Positions 31,429 through 38,755 of a DNA stretch of 38,755 nt are shown in pieces; position 1 is the first letter of the stretch; each line of letters opens with the position of its first letter. Position numbers and translations under genes: made by a program. Source of the DNA: Rhodococcus yunnanensis NBRC 103083. Lineage in GTDB: Bacteria > Actinomycetota > Actinomycetes > Mycobacteriales > Mycobacteriaceae. Below the pieces are notes generated by a model that was given only the letters and a program-made list of their open reading frames with translations, was not told the DNA's origin and ran no database searches. The stretch lies in NCBI RefSeq assembly GCF_001895005.1, contig NZ_BCXH01000030.1, positions 1 through 38,755 of the forward strand, written 5' to 3'.

Positions 31429-34170
31429 CTAGTGAGCTGCTTTGTCCCAGCTGGTTCCGGTGCCGACGGAGACCTCGAGCGGCACGGACAGAGTGATCGC
31501 CGAGGACATCTTCTCGCGTACGAGCGCTTCGACCTCCTCGCGTTCGGACTCCACGACCTCGAGTACCAACTCGTCGTGGACCTGTAACAGCATCCGTGAG
31601 CGGAGACCGGTCCGCGACAGCGCCTCGTGCACATCGATCATCGCGACCTTGATGATGTCGGCGGCGGTGCCCTGAATCGGCGCATTGAGTGCCGCCCGCT
31701 CGGCAACCTCGCGACGTTGACGGTTGTCGCTGTTCAGGTCGGGGAGGTAACGCCGCCTGCCGTACAACGTCGAGGTGTAACCGACCTTGCGTGACTCCTC
31801 GACGGCGCTGCGCAGGTAGTCCCGGACGCCGCCGAAGCGGGAGAAATACGCTTCCATCTGTTGTTTTGCCTCGTCGGTCGAGATCTTCAGTTGTGCCGCG
31901 AGCCCGAACGCGCTCAGGCCGTAGGCCAACCCGTACGACATGGCCTTGACCCGACGTCGAAGCTCAGGGGTCACTTCCTCGATGGGAACACCGAATGCAC
32001 GTGCGCCCACAAAACTGTGCAGGTCCTCGCCGGTGTTGAAGGCCTCGATCAGACCTTCGTCACCGGACAGGTGCGCCATGATGCGCATCTCGATCTGGCT
32101 GTAGTCGGCGGTCAGCAGGGTGTCGTAGCCCTCGCCGACGACGAATCCGTCCCGAATGTGACGGCCCGCCTCGTTGCGGACAGGGATATTCTGCAAATTC
32201 GGATCGGTCGACGACAGCCGACCTGTCGCCGCTACCGTCTGGTTGAACGTCGTATGGATCCGGCCGTCGTCGGACACCGATTTCAGCAAACCGTCGACAG
32301 TCACCTTCATACGAGTGGCATCACGATGGTCGAGCAGGAACTTCAGGAACGGGTGTTGGGTCTTCTCGAACAAGCCTTGCAGTGCGTCGGCATCGGTGGT
32401 GTAGCCCGTCTTCGTCTTCTTGGTCTTCGGCATCTCCAACTCGTCGAAGAGCACTACCTGAAGCTGCTTCGGTGAGCCGAGATTGATCTGCTTGCCGATC
32501 ACCTCGTATGCGGAATTCGCTGCCTCGGCGACCTGTGCGGCGAACTGGCTCTGCAGATCACCGAGGTGGCTGCTGTCCACTGCGATGCCGGTTGCTTCGA
32601 GGTCCGCAAGCACCGAGAGCAGCGGGAGCTCCATATCGGCGAGCAAAGAACTCGACTCGATGGTGACCAGCTCCGCATCCAGCGCGGCCGCCAAGTCGAG
32701 GATCGCCTGTGCACGCAGAATTTCCCCCTCTGCGACGGCGGCGTCGGCGACTTCCTCGGTGTCGAGAAGAGACATCTGTCCTTCGACCGAGTCCTCCACC
32801 CGAAGCTCACGCTTGAGGTACCGCAGGCATAGATCGTCGAGGTTGAAGCTGCGCTGCCCGGGGCGAACGAGATACGCCGCCAGAGCGGTGTCACTGGTAA
32901 CACCGTTCAGCGTCCAGCCACGGCCGCGTAGAGCATGAACCGCCCATTTCGCCTCGTGCAACGCTTTGGGCTGGCCGCTGTCCGCCAACCATGCTGCGAG
33001 CGCCTTCTCATCGGATTCGTCGAGTGCGCTGGTATCGACGAAACCACCTTCCCCGCCGGATGCTGCAATCGCGATCGAGACCGCGTCGCTGTCGAAGGGA
33101 CGGCGCGGGCCGACGACCGACAGGCCGTGCCTCTCCCCCGTCGACGCGTGAGTGGCCAACCAATCCGCGAGCTCACCGGTTGCCACCGCGCCTCCGCGGA
33201 CATCGAAACCTTCCTCCGCCTCCGGCTCGGCCGAAGCCAGTGTCTCGAACAATCGGTCGCGGAGCACACGGAACTCGAGATCGTCGAACAGTCCGTGGAT
33301 CTTCTCGCGATCCCACGGCGCGAGTTCGAGCTGATCCGGGGTGTACGGCAGCGGGACATCACGCACCATCTCGGTGAGCTCGCGGTTCAGCACGACACTG
33401 GAGAGGTTCGCGCGCAGCGCGTCGCCAACCTTCCCTTTGACCTTGTCGACGTTGTTGACGAGCTCTTCGAGCGAGCCGTACTCGACGATCCATTTGGTCG
33501 CGGTCTTCTCGCCGACGCCGGGAATCCCGGGGAGATTGTCACTCGGATCGCCGCGCAATGCCGCGAAATCCGGGTACTGCGACGGGGTCAGACCATATTT
33601 GGTGGTGACTTCCTCCGGAGTGAAACGGGTGAGTTCGGAGACGCCCTTCTTCGGATACAGCACCGTGACGTTGTCGGTGACGAGCTGCAACGAATCTCGA
33701 TCACCCGTGACGACGAGAATCCGGTACCCGAGTGCCTCAGCCTGGGTCACCAACGTCGCGATGATGTCATCGGCCTCGAACCCCGCCTCGGCCATGACCG
33801 GTATACCCATGGCGCCCAGGACGTCCTTGGTTATGTCCACCTGGCCGGCGAACTCGTCGGGCGTCTTGCTCCTGTTCGCCTTGTACTCGGGAAAACGCTC
33901 GGCTCGGAACGTTTGCCTCGACACGTCGAATGCTGCGGCGATATGCGTCGGCTTCTCGTCGCGCAGCAGGTTGATCAGCATGGATGTGAACCCGTAGACA
34001 GCGTTGGTCGACTGGCCACTGGTCGTCTTGAAATTGTCGACGGGCAAGGCGAAGAACGCGCGAAACGCGATCGAGTGCCCGTCGATCAGCAACAGCGTCG
34101 GTGGTTCGCCGTCGGTGGACGTACCGGTGGTGGATGTGGACGTTGCGCGTGCGTCGGTTACGGGGCTCAC
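31429..34170 (-). CDS. polA: DNA polymerase I
   Basis: Gap-filling repair and Okazaki-fragment polymerase, 913 aa. 5'-nuclease domain (about 24-310: LLLIDGHSIAFRAFFALP, GDRDSLQLV, GVGEKTATKWI); degenerate 3'-5' exonuclease-like domain (about 340-520) in which I do not find the catalytic acidic motif, so proofreading is presumably lost as in mycobacteria; polymerase domain with motif A DYSQIEMR (from 689), motif B RRVKAMSYGLAYGLSAFG and motif C QVHDELVLEV (about 863-872). The start is GTG at 34170: homologs begin near here, and the -10 TAGACT lies 8 nt upstream (leaderless). The frame is open to 34848 into the divergent liv operon; that extension is not real. Confidence 0.95.
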   Translation of the reverse strand: MSPVTDARATSTSTTGTSTDGEPPTLLLIDGHSIAFRAFFALPVDNFKTTSGQSTNAVYGFTSMLINLLRDEKPTHIAAAFDVSRQTFRAERFPEYKANRSKTPDEFAGQVDITKDVLGAMGIPVMAEAGFEADDIIATLVTQAEALGYRILVVTGDRDSLQLVTDNVTVLYPKKGVSELTRFTPEEVTTKYGLTPSQYPDFAALRGDPSDNLPGIPGVGEKTATKWIVEYGSLEELVNNVDKVKGKVGDALRANLSSVVLNRELTEMVRDVPLPYTPDQLELAPWDREKIHGLFDDLEFRVLRDRLFETLASAEPEAEEGFDVRGGAVATGELADWLATHASTGERHGLSVVGPRRPFDSDAVSIAIAASGGEGGFVDTSALDESDEKALAAWLADSGQPKALHEAKWAVHALRGRGWTLNGVTSDTALAAYLVRPGQRSFNLDDLCLRYLKRELRVEDSVEGQMSLLDTEEVADAAVAEGEILRAQAILDLAAALDAELVTIESSSLLADMELPLLSVLADLEATGIAVDSSHLGDLQSQFAAQVAEAANSAYEVIGKQINLGSPKQLQVVLFDELEMPKTKKTKTGYTTDADALQGLFEKTQHPFLKFLLDHRDATRMKVTVDGLLKSVSDDGRIHTTFNQTVAATGRLSSTDPNLQNIPVRNEAGRHIRDGFVVGEGYDTLLTADYSQIEMRIMAHLSGDEGLIEAFNTGEDLHSFVGARAFGVPIEEVTPELRRRVKAMSYGLAYGLSAFGLAAQLKISTDEAKQQMEAYFSRFGGVRDYLRSAVEESRKVGYTSTLYGRRRYLPDLNSDNRQRREVAERAALNAPIQGTAADIIKVAMIDVHEALSRTGLRSRMLLQVHDELVLEVVESEREEVEALVREKMSSAITLSVPLEVSVGTGTSWDKAAH

Positions 34171-34178
34171 GGTTACCC

Positions 34179-34201
34179 AGTCTAGGGAGAGGCTCCGACA
34201 C
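34179..34201 (-). promoter_or_regulatory. Possible PafBC-type damage promoter of polA
   Basis: Minus strand: GTGTCGGAG (34201-34193), 8 nt, TAGACT (34184-34179), 8 nt to GTG. Two bases differ from TTGTCRGTG, so it is weaker than the uvrA and uvrB elements, but the geometry is the same. Confidence 0.5.
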
Positions 34202-34308
34202 GAAGGAAGCCGACGCGAACGGCAACCCCCTCCGCAGGTCGGGTAGTTCGAAACACAAATGATACTTCCCGGAAATTGGAGACGCCGATTTCGTGCGCTT
34301 CCAACGGT

Positions 34309-34314
34309 TAGAGT
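34309..34314 (+). promoter_or_regulatory. Candidate -10 of the liv operon
   Basis: TAGAGT, about 62 nt before the livH GTG; a GGAGGA binding site (34365-34370) follows. The -35 is indistinct. TTCCCGGAA (34266-34274) upstream is a small palindrome. Confidence 0.35.
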
Positions 34315-34375
34315 CCGACAATTGCAAGCAGTAGCCCTCCATGGGTTCACCCCGACAACCGTCCGGAGGACGTGC

Positions 34376-35755
34376 GTGGCTCCAAATGTTCGATGGCCCC
34401 GAAGGAAGAACCGACTTCGGCGACAAGGCCGAATCTCGCTTCGCCTACTGAGACAGACCCTCGTGTTGGCCGTACTCGGATCCATAGCAGCAGTGACATT
34501 CGGCGGCACTGCCCTGGCCCAGGAACCGACCCCGACTCCCCCGCCTGCAGCATCGACGTCGCAATCACCACCTGCCGATGCAGTATCGGTCAGCGGCAGC
34601 CTCAACAACGGCGGTGAACGACTCGCCGACGTCGACGTCATCGCCGTCGATGCGTCCGGTGAGGAGGTCGCTCGAACGACCTCTGCGGACGGCGGCAAGT
34701 GGACACTCGAATTGTCCCCCGGCTCATATACATTCAGCGTCGACGCCGAGACCCTGCCCGACGGGGTGAGCGTCCAGGCCGAAGTGCAACGTGACGTCGC
34801 CGCAGGCCGCGCGAACACCGTGATCTTCTCGTTCGGCGAAGCTCGCACCTCGAACGAGCTTCCGTTCTACGAGAAGTTCATCAGGACTACCGTCGACGGG
34901 TTCAGATTCGGTCTCGTGATCGCCCTGGCCGCAGTCGGCCTGAGTCTCATCTTCGGCACCACGGGCCTCACCAACTTCGCGCACGGCGAGTTGGTGACGC
35001 TCGGTGCTGTCGCGGCCTGGGTGTTCAACGTGAGCGTGGGTATCCAGCTGATCTGGGCGACGATTCTGGCGATCATCGTCGGCGTTGCCGTCGGATGGCT
35101 CAACAATGCGGCCATCTGGAGACCACTTCGAAAACGCAAGACGGGCTTGATCGCTCAGCTGGTGGTTTCGATCGGACTTGCCATCGCACTGCGATACCTG
35201 ATCCTCATCTTCTTCTCCGACCGCGCCGAACCCTTCGACGACTACCAGGCACAGACGCAGAACGAATGGGGCCCGTTCGCGATCACGAACGTCAACCTCG
35301 CATGCATCATCATCAGCATCGTCGTCCTCGTCGGAGTCGCACTGATGCTGCAGCGCACCCGAATCGGCAAGGCCATGCGTGCCGTCGCCGACAACCGCGA
35401 TCTCGCTGCGTCGTCGGGCATCAACGTCGAACGAGTCGTCACCTTCGTGTGGTGCATGGGTGGTGGACTCGCTGCACTCGGCGGTGTCCTGTTCGGTCTC
35501 TCCGAGCTCGGCGGCCGTGTCCAGTGGGAAATGGGGTTCAAGCTACTGCTGCTCATGTTCGCCGGAATCACACTCGGCGGCTTGGGAACCGCATACGGAG
35601 CACTCCTCGGCTGCGTCATCGTCGGACTTCTCGTGCAGTGGTCGACGATGATCATCAATCCCGATCTCAAATACATCGGAGGACTGCTCGTCTTGATTCT
35701 CATCCTCGTCGTCAGGCCCCAGGGCATTCTCGGCTCGCGGCAAAGGATCGGGTGA
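34376..35755 (+). CDS. livH: LivH-type branched-chain amino acid permease with extra N-terminal extracytoplasmic domain
   Basis: 459 aa against about 300 for ordinary LivH. A basic leader (RRKNRLRRQGRISLRLLRQ) and hydrophobic helix (28-44) ending in TALAQ look like a signal peptide. A Pro-rich linker and a beta-sandwich resembling carboxypeptidase-regulatory/SpaA-like folds (about 69-155: VSGSLNNGGERLADVDVIAV, SPGSYTFSVDA) follow. The eight-helix LivH core begins near 164 (GFRFGLVIALAAVGLSLIFG) and ends RPQGILGSRQRIG. UrtB-type urea permeases also carry an N-terminal extension, so urea or another substrate is possible. The start is GTG 34376 with GGAGGA 5 nt upstream. First gene of a four-gene operon. 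Confidence 0.88.
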   Translation: MAPNVRWPRRKNRLRRQGRISLRLLRQTLVLAVLGSIAAVTFGGTALAQEPTPTPPPAASTSQSPPADAVSVSGSLNNGGERLADVDVIAVDASGEEVARTTSADGGKWTLELSPGSYTFSVDAETLPDGVSVQAEVQRDVAAGRANTVIFSFGEARTSNELPFYEKFIRTTVDGFRFGLVIALAAVGLSLIFGTTGLTNFAHGELVTLGAVAAWVFNVSVGIQLIWATILAIIVGVAVGWLNNAAIWRPLRKRKTGLIAQLVVSIGLAIALRYLILIFFSDRAEPFDDYQAQTQNEWGPFAITNVNLACIIISIVVLVGVALMLQRTRIGKAMRAVADNRDLAASSGINVERVVTFVWCMGGGLAALGGVLFGLSELGGRVQWEMGFKLLLLMFAGITLGGLGTAYGALLGCVIVGLLVQWSTMIINPDLKYIGGLLVLILILVVRPQGILGSRQRIG

Positions 35756-35760
35756 GATAA

Positions 35761-36750
35761 ATGGATATTCTCGGAGCTCTCCAGGTCTCACTCGCGCAGC
35801 TGATCGGGCCATCGGCCATCTTCTACGCGCTCCTTGCGATCGGGTTGAACCTGCACTTCGGTTACGCAGGGCTTCTCAACTTCGGGCAGATCGGTTTCGC
35901 TCTGCTCGGTGGATACGGCGTCGGCATCATGACGATCACCTACCAGCAGCCGCTGTGGTTGGGCATTCTCGTCGGCCTCGGCGCAGCGGGCCTGCTCGCC
36001 CTCGTGCTCGGTATTCCCACACTGCGACTGCGGGCGGACTATCTGGCCATCGTCACTATTGCCGCGTCGGAAATCCTTCGGCTCGTCTTCCGCTCGACAG
36101 CAACCGATTCGATCACCAAGTCGACCAACGGAATTTTCGGATTCGCAGATCCGTTCACCTCGCTCAGCCCGTTCGACTCGGGCAAGCAGTACTCCTTCCT
36201 CGGTGTGAAGTTCTACGGCGACGACCTGTGGTCCATGGTGGTCGGATGGTCACTCGTGCTGCTGCTCTGCGGGCTCGTCTACCTGCTGACACACAGCCCG
36301 TGGGGACGTGTTCTCAAGGCAGTCCGCGAGGACGAGGACGCGGCGCGTTCGCTCGGCAAGAACGTGTTCGTCTACAAGATGCAGGCACTCGTGCTGGGCG
36401 GTGTCATCGGCGGTATGGGCGGTGTGTTCAACGCGTTGCAGACCAAGTCCATCAACCCCGACTTCTACTCGACGGCACAGACCTTCTTCGCCTTCGGTGC
36501 ACTCATCCTCGGCGGCGCGGCAACCGTGTTCGGTCCGGTACTGGGCGCGATGCTGTTCTGGTTCCTGCTGTCGATTCCCGACGCCATCCTGCGCCAAGCG
36601 ATCGCCGGTCCTGATCCGCTTCTCGATCTCAGCGAACAACAGGTCGGTGCAACACGTTTCGTGCTGCTGGGAATCTTGATCGCCGTATTGATGGTGTTCA
36701 GGCCCCAGGGCATTCTCGGCAACAAGCGAGAGGTCCAACTCAATGCCTGA
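35761..36750 (+). CDS. livM: LivM-type branched-chain amino acid permease
   Basis: 329-aa integral membrane partner of LivH. Family hallmarks: LHFGYAGLLNFGQIGFALLGGYG at the second helix, LRLRADYLAIVTIAASEILRLV, RVLKAVREDEDAARSLGKN (the cytoplasmic EAA-like loop contacting the ATPases) and the C-terminal FRPQGILGNKRE. ATG 5 bp after the livH stop, with AAGGA overlapping the end of livH. Confidence 0.93.
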   Translation: MDILGALQVSLAQLIGPSAIFYALLAIGLNLHFGYAGLLNFGQIGFALLGGYGVGIMTITYQQPLWLGILVGLGAAGLLALVLGIPTLRLRADYLAIVTIAASEILRLVFRSTATDSITKSTNGIFGFADPFTSLSPFDSGKQYSFLGVKFYGDDLWSMVVGWSLVLLLCGLVYLLTHSPWGRVLKAVREDEDAARSLGKNVFVYKMQALVLGGVIGGMGGVFNALQTKSINPDFYSTAQTFFAFGALILGGAATVFGPVLGAMLFWFLLSIPDAILRQAIAGPDPLLDLSEQQVGATRFVLLGILIAVLMVFRPQGILGNKREVQLNA

Positions 36751-37792
36751 CTCATCGGCGGTTGCGGCACGGGCCGCGACCGCACTCAGCAAGGAACAGC
36801 GTGTGGCGCTGTTCGCACAAGTCCCCAACACACCGGGAGCACCCAAGCCCGATGCGACGCTCGTCGTCGACGGAGTCTCCCGGACGTTCGGCGGCCTCAA
36901 AGCCGTCGACGTAGCCCATCTCGAAATCCAACGAGGGTGCATCACGGGGCTCATCGGACCTAACGGTGCGGGCAAGACGACGCTGTTCAACCTGCTGACC
37001 GGATTCGACCGACCGGACACGGGCACGTGGTCGATGGACGGCCAACCGCTCGGCAAGATGCATCCGCACCAGGTCGCGAGAAAAGGCGTCGTACGGACGT
37101 TTCAGCTGACCAAGGCTTTGTCCAAACTCACGGTGCTCGACAACGTTCGACTCGGTGCGACGGGCCAGCGAGGCGAACGCATTCTGAGCACACTGCTGCC
37201 GTGGACGTGGAAAGCGCAGGAGAGGCAGATCACCGAGCGGGCCTATGAACTGTTGGCCCGTTTCAAGCTCGACGCCAAGGCCGACGACCTCGCCGGTTCA
37301 CTGTCCGGCGGTCAGCGCAAGCTTCTCGAAATGGCCCGTGCGTTGATGACCGATCCTGCGGTCGTGATGCTCGACGAGCCGATGGCAGGCGTCAATCCTG
37401 CTCTGACGCAAAGCTTGCTCGGACACATCAAATCCCTGCGTGACGACGGAATGACCGTCGTGTTCGTCGAACACGACATGGATGTCATCCGAGACATCAG
37501 CGATTGGGTCGTCGTCATGGCTCAGGGCAGCGTCATTGCCGAATCGACGCCGGAAGAACTCTCCAACAACGGGGCCGTCGTCGATGCGTATCTGGGCAGT
37601 CATCACGACCAGGCTCTCGAATTCGACGAGGACGGAAACCCGGTGGGCGCCACCGCAGAACTGGCCGAGGCGCTCGAGCAAGCCGAGGCCGAAGAACTCG
37701 AAGCGGGCGGTGATCTGTCCGAACCCGAGTTCGTGGCACCGGATCTCGCCGCAGGCCCGGGCAAGCACGCCAAGGAAGAAGACGAGAAATGA
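36743..37792 (+). CDS. livG: LivG-type ABC ATPase with long acidic tail
   Basis: 349 aa. Walker A GPNGAGKTT (72-80), Q-loop RTFQLTKALSKLTVLDN, signature LSGGQRKLLEMARAL, Walker B VVMLDEPMAGVNP, H-loop VFVEHDMDVI. Compared with usual LivG (about 255 aa) it has an extra 40 residues before the ATPase core and an acidic Glu/Ala-rich tail of about 60 residues ending KHAKEEDEK, without known function. The ATG overlaps the livM stop by 8 nt, with GAGAGG upstream: translationally coupled. Confidence 0.93.
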   Translation: MPDSSAVAARAATALSKEQRVALFAQVPNTPGAPKPDATLVVDGVSRTFGGLKAVDVAHLEIQRGCITGLIGPNGAGKTTLFNLLTGFDRPDTGTWSMDGQPLGKMHPHQVARKGVVRTFQLTKALSKLTVLDNVRLGATGQRGERILSTLLPWTWKAQERQITERAYELLARFKLDAKADDLAGSLSGGQRKLLEMARALMTDPAVVMLDEPMAGVNPALTQSLLGHIKSLRDDGMTVVFVEHDMDVIRDISDWVVVMAQGSVIAESTPEELSNNGAVVDAYLGSHHDQALEFDEDGNPVGATAELAEALEQAEAEELEAGGDLSEPEFVAPDLAAGPGKHAKEEDEK

Positions 37793-38598
37793 GTGAACCG
37801 AGTACACAGAAGCTGACACCGGCGGAATTTGCGGCAACACCGGAAGAGCACGCCAGGCTCGCCGAAGGTGCACTGGTCCGTGCCGACAACCTCGTCGCAG
37901 GCTACATCCCGGGTGTCAACATTCTCAGTGATTGCAACTTCTTCCTCCGTGACGGTGAGATCGTCGGCATCATCGGACCCAACGGTGCCGGAAAGTCGAC
38001 ACTGCTGAAGACATTGTTCGGCCTCATCCCGGTGCGCGAAGGTTCGGTCAGCCTGCGCGGCGACAACATCACCTCGGCCGAGGCACATGTGCTGGTGACG
38101 AAAGGTGTCGGATACGTTCCACAGACACAGAACGTGTTCCCGTCCTTGACCATCGAGGAAAACCTCGAAATGGGAATCTATCTGCGTCCCAAGAAGTTCT
38201 CCGAGCGCTTCGAGTTCGTCAGCGAACTGTTCCCACTCCTCGGCGAACGCAAGAAGGTCAAGGCCGGAGCGCTGTCCGGTGGTGAACGTCAGATGGTCGC
38301 CATGGGCCGGGCATTGATGATGGAACCGTCGGTCCTGCTGTTGGACGAGCCGTCCGCCGGCCTGTCTCCGATGTTCCAGGACGAAGTGTTCATCCGCTGC
38401 AAGAAGATCAACGCAACGGGCGTCTCGATCATCATGGTCGAGCAGAACGCACGACGCTGCCTGCAGATCTGCGATCGCGGATACGTCCTCGACCAAGGGC
38501 GAAATGCCTACACCGACACCGGAACCAACCTGATGAACGACCCCAAGGTCATCGAGCTGTACCTCGGCACCCTCGCCGGAAGCAAGGAGAAGAAGTAG
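37789..38598 (+). CDS. livF: LivF-type ABC ATPase
   Basis: 269 aa. Walker A GPNGAGKST (63-71), LivF-type Q-loop region VGYVPQTQNVFPSLTIEENLEMG, signature LSGGERQMVAMGRAL, Walker B VLLLDEPSAGLSP, H-loop region IIMVEQNARRCLQI. The N-terminal 28 residues are an extra hydrophilic leader. ATGA overlap with livG. Last gene of the operon; no periplasmic substrate-binding protein gene occurs in the window, so that subunit lies beyond the edge or elsewhere. Confidence 0.93.
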   Translation: MSEPSTQKLTPAEFAATPEEHARLAEGALVRADNLVAGYIPGVNILSDCNFFLRDGEIVGIIGPNGAGKSTLLKTLFGLIPVREGSVSLRGDNITSAEAHVLVTKGVGYVPQTQNVFPSLTIEENLEMGIYLRPKKFSERFEFVSELFPLLGERKKVKAGALSGGERQMVAMGRALMMEPSVLLLDEPSAGLSPMFQDEVFIRCKKINATGVSIIMVEQNARRCLQICDRGYVLDQGRNAYTDTGTNLMNDPKVIELYLGTLAGSKEKK

Positions 38599-38615
38599 TA
38601 CACCTGCTCAACGAG

Positions 38616-38646
38616 AGCCCGGGTTCCACTGCGAGCCCGGGCTTTT
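38616..38646 (+). terminator. Terminator of the liv operon
   Basis: AGCCCGGG and CCCGGGCT arms around a 12-nt loop, followed by TTTTCCTT, 18 bp past the livF stop. Confidence 0.8.
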
Positions 38647-38666
38647 CCTTGGTCTCCGGGGGGGGT

Positions 38667-38752
38667 GAGCGAATGTCACATCCGGTCACCGCTGGAGGGA
38701 GCGAATGTCACATCCGGACACCCCGTAGTGAGCGAATGTCACACGCGGTCAC
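38667..38752. repeat. Tandem GAGCGAATGTCAC repeats at the window edge
   Basis: Three copies start at 38667, 38699 and 38730 (spacings 32 and 31), each followed by A(T/C)(C/G)CGG(T/A)CAC. Copies 1 and 3 include GTGA-GCGAATG-TCAC, an inverted repeat. Non-coding, after the liv terminator; the array may continue past the window. Confidence 0.85.
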
Positions 38753-38755
38753 TCA

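Noticed and set aside
34171..34848. Extended 1139-codon polA frame
   Set aside because: It runs through the promoter region and into the opposite strand of livH; high-GC shadow frame without polA homology.

Overview
The window looks like chromosomal core sequence of a high-GC actinobacterium of the order Mycobacteriales, most likely a Rhodococcus-type genome. The evidence is the frequent GTG/TTG starts, TANNNT-type -10 boxes close to start codons, an actinobacterial four-domain ribosomal protein S1, a CoaE-GrpB fusion, and a gene neighbourhood matching the Mycobacterium tuberculosis block polA-rpsA-coaE-DUF402-uvrB-(universal stress protein)-(MBL hydrolase)-uvrA-DUF1844-infC-rpmI-rplT-tsnR-pheS-pheT. 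Here that block is interrupted by accessory genes. No rRNA, tRNA, phage, insertion sequence or CRISPR array was seen.

Left part (1-6.97 kb), all minus strand: an infC-rpmI-rplT-rRNA methyltransferase series is followed by pheS-pheT and a small hypothetical gene. infC appears to start at a non-canonical ATC codon behind a full AGGAGG. It has a leader of about 350 nt containing an intrinsic terminator, which suggests attenuation.

7-15.9 kb: DUF1844 and uvrA converge on four palindromes spaced exactly 61 bp apart. Beyond uvrA lie an MBL-fold hydrolase, a DoxX-type membrane protein carrying 18 uninterrupted 11-residue repeats, a HelD-type RNA polymerase recycling ATPase and a universal stress protein.

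16-19.9 kb: the most unusual locus. One 958-residue protein joins an apparently extracytoplasmic alpha/beta hydrolase (Ser160/Asp309/His340) to a cytoplasmic ABC ATPase, and is translationally coupled to a six-helix ABC permease.

19.9-31.4 kb: SCO6745-family protein, uvrB, a DUF402 protein with a triplicated N-terminal 33-bp repeat, CoaE-GrpB, an orphan 69-codon gene with its own promoter and terminator, rpsA, a leaderless methyltransferase gene preceded by five 21/22-bp repeats, an isocitrate/isopropylmalate dehydrogenase, a 2H phosphoesterase, a 38-residue membrane peptide, a GlxA-type regulator and thioredoxin.

31.4-38.8 kb: polA, then a divergent four-gene branched-chain-amino-acid-type ABC transporter operon. 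Its LivH subunit carries an extra signal sequence and beta-sandwich domain, and no substrate-binding protein is present in the window. The window ends in a tandem repeat.

A regulatory theme links the repair genes. uvrA, uvrB and polA each have a TGTCGG(T/A)G-N8-TANNNT element, the signature of the RecA-independent (PafBC-dependent) DNA-damage promoter of mycobacteria. Seven genes have TANNNT 6-8 nt before the start codon, consistent with leaderless mRNAs.
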